Below are positions 53,686 through 64,000 of a DNA stretch of 64,000 bases, in pieces (position 1 is the stretch's first letter; each line of letters opens with the position of its first letter). The stretch is from Mikania micrantha (taxonomy: Eukaryota > Streptophyta > Magnoliopsida > Asterales > Asteraceae): NCBI GenBank assembly GCA_009363875.1, contig CM018694.1:28839415-28903414 (forward strand), in the 5' to 3' direction. The position numbers and the translations under genes were made by a program. The notes under the pieces were generated by a model. The model was given only the letters and a program-made list of their open reading frames with translations, ran no database searches and was not told the origin of the DNA.

Positions 53686-54694
53686 GCGCACGTGAAATCA
53701 TCATTGTTGTTTGAGAATCTCTTTGGCTAGCAAGACTGCATTAAGGTGAGTTCGTCGCCCCTTTTACAACTTATTGTTTTGATACTCGGGGTGGAAAACA
53801 CACTAACAACGTTTTACTATTATTATGCTTTAGTTTTCATGTGACTTTGATGGAATTCTACAAACTAAGTAGGCAATTGACAATATATTTTTATACAACA
53901 CATTATCATAAGTCAGACACTATCACAATCATTTAACTCACGAGGCAAGCCGGTGGACATGTATTGGATTTATCTATTCAGGGCTAACAACCTTCACTTA
54001 TGATTTTGTCATGCCAACCAACAACGCGTTGTAGTAGGCAGGTAGGTGAATATACTCCACACAACTTTTGTAATATGATATCCATTTTGGATTATTTGAC
54101 AAGTGACGTGGGCATTTGTTTCTAGATAGACAAGTAAGAGGCATGCTTGTGAGTTCATGTTATTTACTTTCACATACATTAGTACATTATATACGTGGAA
54201 TATAATTGCGCACATATCTTTATCCTTTTACTGAGACAACCTGTGAACTCACTACCTTTTTAGTTGACATTTGTAAGTATGTCTTCCTGTTCATGAGAAT
54301 TACAATGTTAAGAAAGTATTGGTACATCAAGACAAGTTTATATGAAAACTGTTACTATATGTTTCATTATTATTAGACAATTACTCATTGTTACCTTATT
54401 AAATTGTAAATTGTGTCAGTTTTATTTGTTTGTTTTGTACTTGTTTGTATATAAGATTATTAACAGTAGGACCTATAATGAAATGTATACACTTAGACAA
54501 ATTTTCAAACATATGTATTGTGCATTAAATAAACTATTTTATTAAACAGATGTGCTATGACATACGAACGGTTGCATTCCCTCGTTTCCGTCAAAGGTGG
54601 GGTGTGACATGTTGCTACAGAGCCATTGGTTATAGAGAATTAGGTTTCCCTTAATGAAGCCTAGACTATAACATAAGCTCATCCTATGACTTAT
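53686..54694 (+). mobile_element. Gy4: eroded gypsy LTR end, primer-binding site and leader start
   Basis: AAG/GTGAGTTC at 53746 followed by GCCCCTTTT and ACTCGGGGTGGAAAACAC is the module shared by the long gypsy LTRs. GAACTCACTACC...GTTGACATTTG near 54244 is the second one. GGTGGGGTGTGACAT (about 54597) and a damaged primer site (TGCTACAGAGCC, ATTGGTTATAGAGAATTAGG) match the Gy2 junction at 38495-38545. No coding part remains: Co-C starts at 54695. Left edge unknown. Confidence 0.65.
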
Positions 54695-55678
54695 TGTTAG
54701 AACCCTTAAAACAGAAATGGCCTACTCATTTATTTAACTTTCACAATTTGACACTTTTAGTCCCTATACTTTCTATTAGAATATTTGATGGAAATATAGT
54801 AAAGTATATAAGGGGGATTTCCCTTAGTTGTTGTACACAATCTCATCTTTACAAATCAGAGGCAATGAGACACCCCATCTGTAGGACCAAATTTGATCTC
54901 GAACACAACACGAAATCAATAGAACTCTGCTCAACAGCCACTAGAATAGTGCGGAATCCTATTCTAGGGTTTTCCAATCGAAACCGACAGCAACCGTGGT
55001 GATCCGAAGGTAAAAGAAGAACGTTTGAGCGAAGATCGAACACCACGAGCTAATAATCGAACTTGGACAGAAAGAGAACGCTCAAAACTCCAAGGGTTTG
55101 ACACTTGAGTGCTTTAGGACGAATGAGGATTCTCAGAAGTTGGGGTTGAAATGATTTTAAACTTGTATTTATAGGCAGTTGACATTCGGCCGAATGAGAG
55201 GTCGAAACAACTCATTCGGCGAATGACTCCTGTCGAATAGGTAATTCAGTCGAATGAGTCATTCGGCGAATGACTCATTCACCGAATATAGACATACTCT
55301 ATTCTCATTCGCCGAATGACTTCATACTCTAGAGTCATTCGGCCGAATGAGTAATACTCATACTCAATTAAACAATAAACCAAATCACCCAATCATATAA
55401 TCAAATAATTAAAACATAAACATTAAGAACAATATAAAAAGACAACTTCCATTAATAACTTGAACTTTACAAGATGAATATTACAAAATAGAACTAGGGA
55501 CATTACATGTATCTACACCATCACATTCGCATAAGTCTCTGTAGAGAGAAACAATTCCATCAAAAAGAACAACAACATAACGGGAATCAATCATGGCTAC
55601 TTCTTCAACATCCAAGAATGCAATTCCTTCAATTAAGTTTTATTGTTCGTAGATCTAACAATTCAGATTCACACAACA
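54695..55678 (+). repeat. Co-C 5' LTR, about 341 bp without the solo LTR
   Basis: Begins TGTTAGAACCC; a TATA-like TATATAAGG near 54806; ends at CACAACA, two bases before the primer site. No second copy is in the window, so both edges rest on TG...CA and the primer site. Confidence 0.6.
54880..55517 (-). repeat. Solo LTR of a Co-B relative, 638 bp
   Basis: The minus strand begins TGTAGATACATG, has ATGTCCCTAGTTC and ATTAATGGAAGTTGTCTTT as in Co-B, six CATTCGGCGAATG-type palindromes (55183-55350), TATAAATA (near 55167), GAATAGGATTCCGCACTAT, and ends GGTCCTACA. Flanked by CCATC at 54875-54879 and 55518-55522. One LTR with an intact duplication and no internal part is the mark of LTR-LTR recombination. 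Clearly diverged from the Co-B LTR. Confidence 0.9.
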
Positions 55679-55680
55679 TG

Positions 55681-55692
55681 TGGCATCAGAGC
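55681..55692 (+). promoter_or_regulatory. Primer-binding site of Co-C
   Basis: TGGCATCAGAGC, one base from TGGTATCAGAGC, followed by AAGCAAATG. Confidence 0.7.
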
Positions 55693-57061
55693 AAGCAAAT
55701 GTTGATTAATTGAATCTAAAATGAAATTCGGATGATATAATGAATCATTTGTTTATCGGTTTTCAGTTTCTTCAATCGTATGCCCTAATAATAATAAAAA
55801 AAATTGATTTGTTGTATAACCGATGAAAATGAAATTCTGGAAAAACAATAACCGATGGATTACTGTATAATATCAAAAATCAATTTGATGAATAATACTA
55901 AAATTGTTTTTGAGTGATTTTAAAATAATCAACCGATTTAAACAAACTTATTGTTCGTTGATAAACAAACCGATTGCTGCTCGTCGGCCTAAGAAATGGT
56001 TGTTGCTTATCGGATTTACGAATACAGACCTTTGCGGTTCAGACCGAAATGTTTCATCTCTTTCAAACTTAATCCTAACAAACTCTTGTGACTCAAACTC
56101 TTTGCGGTTCTTAGGTTTTTTGTTGCATCGTTTTGATTATATCAAGAATCTTACGATTAAAGAAGAGGAACCAGAGAGGGATTTAAGAACCATGAATTTG
56201 AATCACCTCTTAATATGATCAGCACAGATCAGACCATGGTGGGTTGAGAAAGGCAAAACCCTTTAAAACTCCATGTCTCTCTCGTGGTCTCACCTGAATT
56301 TGCGAGCTTCTCCTTCTGATCTCCAAATTTTGTTTTAATAATGGTCTGTAGCATTGCTGTAGGGTTTATAAAAGTAGTATATATATATCCATCGATTCTC
56401 ATATATTTAGATATATTAGTTTGGGCCTTAAGTAGTCCATATTGTTATTCTAACAAATATGATGAGATCCATTGAATTTTAAATTTCTTTACAGCAAATC
56501 TTAAATTCGTTATTAAATAATAATAATAAATAAATAAATAATAGTTATTATAAACTTTTATGAACAGTTCAAAATTTAAATTATTTAAACAATTTTGCAT
56601 TACATAAAAGTTAAACATATAGTTTAAATTATATGTGATCTCTTCACATACTAAAATTATTGGATTTATTTAATAAGTATATGTTTTATTAAACGCAAAG
56701 GTTTAATATGTCATGTACTCATTGAAACCTATGATTAAATCCACTTATTTAATCATGTGTGTTTATTAGATAATGAACCCAAAGACTAATTATTTGAAGA
56801 CACATTATGATGAATTTATTGGTTTAGAATGAACGATTATTTCTTATCTGTCCAAAGGTGATTTGTTATGATTATGCATACCATATATTCTAATTAGGAT
56901 TCATGACACTTGAATATTGGTTATAACCAACGTGAAGCCAATGTTTAAAGTAGAATCTTAAACATTAATCTATTATATGGGTGTTATAATAGATTCAATC
57001 TTCAATGTTTTTATTATTTTTATCTTGTTCGATTATCCAGAAATCTAATTCATTTCTTTTC
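55693..57061 (+). other. Co-C leader, unusually long, possibly with another insertion
   Basis: 1.3 kb without a gene. On the minus strand 56455 backwards starts TGTTAGAATAACAAT and has TTTATAAACCCTACAGC near 56365, which looks like an LTR start and promoter; no second edge or target duplication was found. Frames near 55904-56218 and 57005 lack motifs. Confidence 0.4.
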
Positions 57062-58085
57062 TTTACTTATGATTGTTTAGCATCTCCCATAAGTCCAAAT
57101 TATGGCATTGATTTACTTACTGGTGCAAATTTTGCTTCATGGAAACATTCCATTGAGTTAACTCTTGGCATGATGGATCTTGATTACGCTCTTCGACATG
57201 AAGCTCCTGCTGCTCTAACTTCTTCAAGTACTACTGAGCAGAAGTTAGAGTATGACAAGTAAGAGAGGTCGAATAAAATGTCATTAATGATAATCAAGAA
57301 CTCCATCTTAGTTGCAATTAGAGGAGCTACTCCTCATTCTGATAATGCAAAGACTTGCCTAGATTCAGTTGAAGAACAATTCAAAGGCTCTTCAAAAGCA
57401 CATGCAAGCACATTGATTCTTAAGATGCTTACGACGAAATATGTTGGAGAAAGTGGTGTGCGTGAACACATTATGATGATGAGCGACATGGCCCATAAGC
57501 TAAAGGGCATGAACATTGAAATATCAAATGGTTTCTTAGTCCATTTCATTATGACCTCACTTCCTACACGTTTTGATGCTTTTAAAATCAACTATAACAC
57601 TCAGAAAGACAAATGATGATGCAAGCACATTGATTCTTAAGATGCTTACGACGAAATACGTTGGAGAAAGTGGTGTAGTGAGCACATTATGATGATGAGC
57701 GACATGGTCCATAAGCCAAAGGGCATGAACATGGAAATATCTGATGGTTTCTTAGTCTATTTCATTATGACTTCACTTCCTACACGTTTTGATGCTTTTA
57801 AAATCAACTATAACACTTAGAAAGACAAATGGTCTATGAGTGAGTTGATTTCCATGTGTGTACAGGAAGAAGAACGTCTGAAATTAGAGATAACAGAATC
57901 TGTTCATCTAACCACATCCACTCCACATAAGAGAAAGGGTAATTTCGTGAAAGGAGAAAGTTCTAAAGTCCAAAAATCAAAAGTGAGTACTAATCCAAAT
58001 TCAAGCACGTCCAAGGTGAAGCCTCATTGCAAATTATGCCGTAAGAAAGGGCATTGGCAACGAGACTGCCGAAAATTCAAGGATT
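57062..58085 (+). pseudogene. Co-C gag with internal tandem duplication
   Basis: Copia gag wording: GIDLLTGANFASWKHSIEL, LGMMDLDYALRHE, a stop at 57260, then MSLMIIKNSI, LDSVEEQFKGSSKA, LILKMLTTKYVGESGVREHI, FIMTSLPTRFDAFKINYNTQKDK. The segment 57402-57615 is repeated at 57619-57831 with about ten differences, a frame break and a stop. Gag then resumes with MSELISMCVQEEERL and the knuckle CKLCRKKGHWQRDC (near 58030). Role: particle formation and RNA binding; not functional here. Confidence 0.85.
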
Positions 58086-58829
58086 GGCTGAGTAAGAAAG
58101 GTGATCATCTATTTATGATTTTTGTGTCTCTTAATATTAATGGTCCTTCTAACACTTGGTGGGTTGATTCTTGTTATATGGTGCATATTTCTAATGCTAT
58201 GCAGTAATTCCATACAATCCAGAAGCTAAGAAAGGGCCAAAGGACAGTTAAAGTTGGTGATGGTGTTGAACATGTAGTAGAAGCTGTTGGTACTATGAAA
58301 CTTGTAACTAAACTTGGTCAATGTTTATACTTATATGATACTTTGTATGTACCGAGAATTACTCAAAATTTAGTATCTGTATGTAAATTAGACCTTGATG
58401 GTTATGTAATTTATCATGAATGTTCAATAGTCACAATCACTAAAAATTCCAAACTTATTTGTCGTGGTCATCTGGATGGAGATTTGTATAAATTAGAACT
58501 AGATAAACAATTTTCAAAATCCTTACTTTCATATAATGTTAATGAAGTAACTAAGAAAAGAAAGAGAGATTTGGAAACTCCATCCATGTTATGGCATCAA
58601 CGCTTAGGCCATATTTCGTGAGATAGAATGCAAAGACTTGTGAAGGATGAAGTAAATCTTGATTTCAGTGATTTTGAAGCTTGTGTTAAATGTCTTAAAG
58701 GTAAAATGACAAAAGAAAATAAACGTGGTGCCACCATAAGTTCTAGTCTTCTAGAACTTATACATACTGATATTTGTAGACCATTTTGTAACATCACTGT
58801 ATTTCAGGTATGTCACTACATATGTATTT
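58086..58829 (+). pseudogene. Co-C protease and pre-integrase region, cut by Gy5
   Basis: WWVDSC stands where copia proteases have D-S-G, so the Gly is lost. After a stop (58205) come YVPRITQNLVSVCKLDLDGY and LWHQRLGHIS (GAG-pre-integrase), a TGA at 58619, and CVKCLKGKMTKENKRGA, LLELIHTDICRPF, the start of the integrase core. Likeness ends near 58800. Confidence 0.82.
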
Positions 58830-59716
58830 TGTAATGATAGAACATGTATGATAATTTGATAATTTGGATTTGATTGATGATATTTCTATATGGTATACAT
58901 TAATTAGAACCTATGAAAAATATGCATAAACCATGAGAAAGTTAGTTTGAAATACAACTAGACTAAACCACAGTGTTTATTGCGATTGAATGAATATGAT
59001 ATGAGATGTTTTGGTTCGGAATTGGTAAAGGTTATGGATTGGTCATTAAATATAGTCAAGGACACATGGTCATGGTTTATCGAAATGGTGGTGGGACAGC
59101 GGCTAGATAGGTTGCGACCGACTCCTACGTATGCCCTATAAATAAACTTATTTCGATCTATTATGGATGTGTTAGTGATATGATTTAGTGGGGATAAGGA
59201 TTGGGAAATGGATAATGAATAAACGTATTTTATTAAAAGGATGGAAGTGATAATGAAAACATTTAAGTGATGGTGAGGTCACGAATATAATTAACGTGAA
59301 TACTACTTCAGATTGTTAGCCTAATAATGTGTTCGCATGGGTGACGATTCACATGAATACAATTACTAGCAATAATGTTCTGAAGCGACATTCTATAAAT
59401 CGTAAATCAAATTGAAATACGGAACGAACGTAATAATCGTAAAGGTGACAATCTTTACGAATGCTTACCTGAGTAACGCGTTTCAACGAGATAACTAAAA
59501 TAATATTCTACGATAATAAATTAATAAAAAGAATTTAAAACGTTTATTAGGAATTATTACCTTAAACAGATTTTAAAAAATCATTTTATTAAACGATTTT
59601 AAACGAAATCATTTTGTTAAATGTTTCGTAATTTAAAGAGAGTTTACGTAAAACCGAGCATCTTAAAATTATTAACGTATGAATAAACGTAACCGAGCAA
59701 GCGGGAACGATTCGGA

Positions 59717-59726
59717 CTATAAAAGG
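59717..59726 (+). promoter_or_regulatory. TATA box of Gy5 LTR
   Basis: CTATAAAAGG, followed by TTCTTCTCCCTCAC and CTCTCTCTACAC, which resembles a plant core promoter and start region. Confidence 0.6.
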
Positions 59727-60069
59727 ATGGGATCTCTTCTTCTCCCTCACTTTTCACAAACACTTTCTCTCTCTACACAAGAATATCTAGTTCTCTCTCT
59801 CACTAGCTTTTCTTCTTCATTTCTTAACCATTTTACTTCATTCTTGTCCCAAAACGTTGGTATAATCAAGGAGATCGTAAACCCACAAAGATTTCAAGTT
59901 TTTGAGCGAGTTTTGAAGGTAGATCGTGTGAATTACTTTTTGGTTTTTCATCCAAGTATAAACCGGTTATTGCATCACTTTTAAAAATGATGATAGTTCT
60001 TATAAACCCTAAAAACGAGCTTCTGTAAGTGATTGGCAGCCATGGACGAGACATGCAACTTGTTGGTTC

Positions 60070-60600
60070 GGACATGGCTAATTGGGAAGATGACCCATCG
60101 ACACTGATAATGTCGATGGGGGTGAAAGGTTGTCGAACTTGTGCCTCCTCGATACTGAGGTGTATCGACACTAACCGGGATAAATGATAATATCGGTGGA
60201 AACATGGAACTACTAGTATCGACATATGGCAAGGGGTTCCGAAATTATCAGTATCTGTAGGAGGTCATTGAGATTTCTAATCTCGAAACCAGCCCATTGA
60301 ACTTGATAGGTTCGACAGAAGGCTTGTCGAAAATAACCATCCAAGGCTCAAAGTTGTACCGTCGATATTAGCCATAAGCACCACCGATATTATTCCATTT
60401 AGTCCCTCTAATCTCGGCAACCGACCACCGAAGATGACAATAACGACAGTAAGTTTTCGAGATTGTTAGTCTCGATATCCAAATCCTTGAGTCGAGTATG
60501 TTCGGTGGTGATGTGGCCGATATCGATCCAAGTTCGAGCCGTCGATACTGTGGGCAGACTTTGTCAATACTAAGAGTCGAACTTAATGATATCGATAGAT
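60070..60600 (+). repeat. TCGATA / ATCGAC-dense block in Gy5 LTR
   Basis: TATCGAC, TCGATA, GTCGA and TCTCGA occur over twenty times in 530 bp with unrelated spacers. It starts about 350 nt after the TATA box, the place taken by the CGAACC block in Gy1 and Gy3. Confidence 0.65.
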
Positions 60601-60689
60601 GGACTCACACGTAAAAATAACTAACTTAGGAAATATGTAACATGTATACATGAATGCAAAGGTATAATTGGAGTTACCACCTTTTTCAT

Positions 60690-60899
60690 AGTATATATAT
60701 ATATACACACACACACTAATGGATTTACATCACTTAGACCTTTGTGTAAATGATATCATTATTATTTCTTTAAACTTAATTAAGTTTCAAAGACTTAAGT
60801 TATAGTGATTAACTCAAATAAAACATGCATAGAATTATGCATACATGCACATATAAATATATGTATGTGTAAGGTTGTCACCTTACCACATATACATAC

Positions 60900-60940
<41 letters not shown>

Positions 60941-60945
60941 CATGA
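60690..60945. repeat. Two TA/CA and TA/TG microsatellites in Gy5 LTR
   Basis: TATATATATATACACACACAC at 60694-60716, and TATA...TGTGTGTG at 60896-60940. Confidence 0.9.
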
Positions 60946-61245
60946 TAACACACTTTGGTTTCAAATTAAAATCATCATTCATTTATTTAAAACTAACAAG
61001 TTTTAAGATTTATAGTTGATTGATGATTACTTATATAACATAAAGTGTTTCATTGTAACTTAGCTAAATTGACATAAGTTAATGACACACACTTATGGAC
61101 TAAAGTTAAACACATTGGACATTTTGTGATAATAGAACATATATATTTATGAGAATGAAATGCATGTAACACAGGTTGTTGAGTCGTCATTGATTCCACT
61201 TACGTGAGCGCGCATTCTATAAACCTTAAACTATAAGACATCAAA

Positions 61246-61697
61246 GTGAGTTCTCATAACCCCCTTTTTAAATCTTTTGCTTTTAAACTCGGGAGTGAAA
61301 CATGTATACCAAAATAAATCTGATTTTGATATAACAAGTGTGGCACCAGGATTATTTTTTAGATGAATTGTGAATATGGGATGATATACTTTGAGTGAGT
61401 CATTGTCGATTGATTTGGCTTGGGTCCTCCGTGATGATTGAATTGCTGTTGATTGAGTTGACTTCGGTCCTCTGTGGTGCACAATATTGATAATTATGAT
61501 TATTAGGGATATTGTTGATTGAGTTGACTGGGGTCCTCCGCGTGATATTATGCTGAAATTATTATGATGATTATTGGTGGTTGAATTGATATGTTGTATG
61601 AGATTGAATGAATCTGTTTAGTTGATTACTTGTTATTACTTGAATTATTTGACTTGAGGTGTTTAATGTGGTTATACAGATTGGTATTACTTTACAG
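61246..61697 (+). other. Intron-like segment in Gy5 LTR
   Basis: Donor CATCAAA/GTGAGTTC with ACCCCCTTTTT and TTTTAAACTCGGGAGTG; acceptor GGTATTACTTTACAG/G. 452 nt. The acceptor side is less like the others. Confidence 0.35.
61404..61545 (+). repeat. Three copies of a GATTGAGTTGACTNNGGTCC word
   Basis: GATTGATTTGGCTTGGGTCCTCCG, GATTGAGTTGACTTCGGTCCTC and GATTGAGTTGACTGGGGTCCTCCG near 61408, 61455 and 61517. Confidence 0.7.
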
Positions 61698-62152
61698 GTT
61701 CACACATGTCTGTCACACCCCGAGCCGGCGGGCCAAATCGTGTGTCCAGTCGGGCAGAAAGACCTCGGGGTGTGATATCGGGAATGATAATCGTGATGAT
61801 CAGATTGTTTACATTGCACATGATATATAACGAGAAACTGCTAAATGAAACTAGAATTACAAAGTTAAATAACATCACTTTTGTTCATAATTTAACAATG
61901 TAAATCTACTATCAACATCATAATTCTTCTATCTTGTAACTGCACAAGATATACAAAATAATTTGTAAAATGATGTTCAAAGGTATGCAGGTCCAAAATA
62001 CTAGGTCCTCTATCTGGCATCCTAGTCCCAAAAGCAATAACTTCTACTCAGACCTGTTCGTCACCTGAGAAGTCATGCAAAAAGATCAAGTCAACACATG
62101 GTTGATGAGTTCATATAGTTTTATTTAAAATGAATTTGAATAAACCGTTCGA

Positions 62153-62590
62153 ATGACAACCTTAACCTCCCATTAACCTACTATACCATCTAGTCCAGAA
62201 TGCTTATATATAGGGCATATGTAGGGTCGAACTTACCACCTGCCCAGCCACCGTCCCACCACATACCAAACCACATGATATATTGTTCCTGGTGATAATT
62301 AAGCATTTCATCCCATACCTTTGATTCACAACGTTTGAATAACTTGAAAACCTGTTTACCCTGATCACCCGAAATGACAACCTTAACCTCATCAACAACC
62401 ACCTATGTTATACAATCAAGTATGCTTATATATATGGCATATGTAGGGTCGAACTTACCGCCCGCCCAGCCACCGTCCGACCACATACCGGACTGCTTAA
62501 CATATTGTTGTTAATGATAATTAAGCGTTTCATTTCATACCATCGTCATATTAGATTTTGAGTTCCACAAATTGAAATACACCTGATTTC
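62153..62590. repeat. Tandem duplication of about 218 bp in Gy6 LTR
   Basis: ATGACAACCTTAACCTC, GGCATATGTAGGGTCGAACTT, GCCCAGCCACCGTCC, and GATAATTAAGC-TTTCAT recur in order, first from 62153 and again from 62371. Gy1 has a single related copy (1271-1340). Confidence 0.8.
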
Positions 62591-62768
62591 TCGAGTTCAT
62601 CACGTATTCATGATCAACCATAGCATTTGTAGAAACATGATATTAAATGCTTAATTAAATGAATAATTAATCATTTAAATACAACTAAGACATGATGATT
62701 GGGCCTTATTTGACTCAATCAATTAGTCTTAGTTGTTGGCGGTGTCCAGTTTGTATGGTCTCACACGT

Positions 62769-62985
62769 GGCCCATATCAGGCTTGACCCAATTGAGTCTA
62801 TCCGTATGTGTCGGGACTTTCATGATGTGCCCATATCAGCTTGACCTTCAGGTCTACTGTACATGTCGGGACTTTAGGATATCCTTTGATTTTGATCGCC
62901 TTTGTTCTTTAGAATTTGTTTGATCGTTTGATTTATGCCCATATAGCGTGACTATAAAAGTCTACTATTTATGTCGGGACTTTCC
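62769..62985. repeat. Three GTCGGGACTTT-ended units in Gy6 LTR
   Basis: GCCCATAT...TTGACC...GTCTA...ATGTGTCGGGACTTT occurs at 62769-62820, 62828-62875 and 62937-62982. Confidence 0.75.
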
Positions 62986-64000
62986 GAGTGTTAACACGTG
63001 GTCTTGATCTGCATACAACTGACATCCACCATAAATTAATCGTTAATGATTTCATTAGTTCTTTGATTCACACACAGATATGATTTCCTTGATTTTGATC
63101 CTTAGACTTCCATGGCTACAACATTGAGTTCAGATTCTTTGAATTTGATCCTTAGTTTTCTTGAACACAACAAAGAATTTAGGTTCTTTGAATTAGAGCT
63201 TTGTTAGAATAGTTGTTCATTTTAGAATTTATGTATTACTCATAAAGAGCAATCAATTAATTCATGAAGTAACCTGCATATAGTTTTCCCATACAGGAGT
63301 CTAGAGTACATATATGTATACAAAACATACAAGAAGTAAAAGCATTTACGTAAAACATATTTAAAGAAAAAGGTTTACGCATGCTTCTCAGCCCCGCGTT
63401 TGTAAAACAAAAATGTTTAGAAAAGGGGCAATGAACTCACCTATGTTGCTATGTAATGATTCAAAACAAAATGCGCGCTCGTTACTTGTAGATTATGTAT
63501 CTTCAGTACCTGAGTTGTTTTAAGAAGGTTCGAATACTATAAGTATTTATAATAGACGTATCTAGGGTTTTGGTCTCGGTGTACAACTATGTGTCCCATG
63601 TTACTAGTGTGTTTCTATGTCTCTCTAGCTATTCTAAATGTATTACCCGTTTAAAAACCCTTATCCCGTGAATAATCACTATTAAACCTTAGTTATGTAA
63701 GGTTTATGTTAATTATATTCATAGCTCCTTTTAAAGAAAACCTCATTTATAAAACTCATTTTAGTTAAATCTTTTGGTAAGAAATTATTTAATTTATTTT
63801 AAGGAAGTTTATAAATCATTTCCTTTTATTAAAACACAAATCATTTTAAGAAAATATAAGTTAGCACGATTAGACTTAGGTAATCCCATGCGATTAACTC
63901 TAAGTACGTTGAAAACCTTTTTCATGAATTCATGAAATGAAACCCATGCATCTTAAACCCAACTCACATTTGATAATTCATGATCACACCTCATTGTCAT

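Larger units (their letters stand above)
54695..58829 (+). mobile_element. Co-C: Ty1-copia element, 5' half, interrupted by Gy5
   Basis: LTR (54695-55678, holding a solo LTR), primer-binding site, leader, gag with one zinc knuckle, protease and pre-integrase. Coding likeness stops at about 58800, where the Gy5 LTR begins. Stops, a tandem duplication in gag and a changed protease site show decay. The 3' half is outside the window or lost. Confidence 0.8.
58830..61710 (+). repeat. Gy5: plus-strand gypsy LTR, 3' end cut by Gy6
   Basis: The start (TGTAATGATAG at 58830) is placed by likeness to the Gy3 LTR start. Shared order with Gy3: GGTGGTGGGACAGCGG ... CCTATAAATA near 59090-59150, CGAGCAAGCGGGAACG and the TATA box at 59717, CTCTCTCT tracts, a motif-dense block (60070-60600), donor-like AAAG/GTGAGTTC at 61246, acceptor-like TTTACAG/G at 61697. 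Gy6 starts at 61711, before any LTR end is reached. Confidence 0.75.
62065..63440 (-). other. Intron-like segment in Gy6 LTR
   Basis: Minus-strand donor ACATAG/GTGAGTTC with GCCCCTTTTC. Acceptor side CTCATCAACCATGTGTTGACTT then GCATGACTTCTCAG/GTGAC. 1376 nt. Confidence 0.45.
61711..64000 (-). repeat. Gy6: minus-strand gypsy LTR related to Gy1, runs past the window
   Basis: Starts TGTCACACCCCGAGCCGGCGGGCC, as Gy1 LTRs do, and shares the next several hundred bases (ATGATCAGATTGTTTACAT, GAATTACAAAGTTAAAT, CTGTTCGTCACCTGAGAA) with many changes. It has GGGCATATGTAGGG motifs in a tandem duplication, and intron-like edges at 63440 (donor) and 62065 (acceptor). The far edge and any coding part lie beyond 64000. 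Confidence 0.85.

Noticed and set aside
55904..56218. 104-codon frame in the Co-C leader
   Set aside because: No motif, and composition as in the surrounding non-coding DNA.

Overview
The window is plant nuclear DNA, AT-rich and made almost entirely of LTR retrotransposons nested inside one another. I found no convincing host gene, rRNA, tRNA gene or CRISPR array. The element types (Tekay/Del-like Ty3-gypsy with 3-4.3 kb LTRs, Sirevirus-like Ty1-copia with a large third ORF, Tat-type gypsy with an extra RNase H) indicate a higher plant. Resemblance to ORFs I remember from the daisy family makes Asteraceae my best guess, but that is inference. Labels used below are mine: Gy1 to Gy6 for long-LTR gypsy elements, Tat for the Tat-type gypsy, Co-A/B/C for copia elements.

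Layout. (1) 1-19359: the 3' part of an old copia, Co-A (ORF3 pieces at 302-728 and 17714-18985, 3' LTR 19008-19359), split by the minus-strand gypsy Gy1 (729-17708, target duplication CAAAG). Gy1 is itself invaded at 5131-8935 by a truncated plus-strand gypsy, Gy3 (integrase tail, polypurine tract, one LTR). (2) 19360-21613 and 47629 to about 48231: a decayed Tat gypsy that is the ground layer. Co-A lies in it, and so does Gy2 (21614-47623, target duplication GCTGA). The left LTR of Gy2 holds Co-B (24601-38431, target duplication CTAAT), a copia whose two 648-bp LTRs look identical, so it is the youngest insertion. (3) 48232-54694: ancient AT-rich debris with a LINE reverse-transcriptase fragment, a 188-bp TTA array, other microsatellites, a non-coding module present twice, and an eroded gypsy LTR end (Gy4). 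(4) 54695-58829: the 5' half of another copia, Co-C, whose LTR contains a clean solo LTR related to Co-B (54880-55517, target duplication CCATC). (5) 58830-61710: most of a plus-strand gypsy LTR (Gy5). From 61711 to the window end: a minus-strand gypsy LTR (Gy6) related to Gy1.

Co-B is the one element with long open frames throughout: gag, an uninterrupted pol (protease, integrase, reverse transcriptase, RNase H), then about 3.6 kb of a third coding region that seems to be one protein broken by a single frameshift. All gypsy coding regions carry stops and frameshifts, many readable as C-to-T or G-to-A changes.

Most interesting observations: (a) all six long gypsy LTRs share an intron-like pair of signals, a GTGAGTTC donor module and a GTTGAC...CAG acceptor module 0.45-1.7 kb apart, around diverged interiors; (b) Co-B repeats its LTR promoter layout (palindrome cluster, TATA box, second palindrome cluster, ATG) in front of ORF3, suggesting an internal promoter; (c) the ORF3 C-terminal domain is shared by two very different copia families; (d) short-motif-saturated blocks sit at the same distance from the TATA box in different gypsy LTRs, with different motifs.
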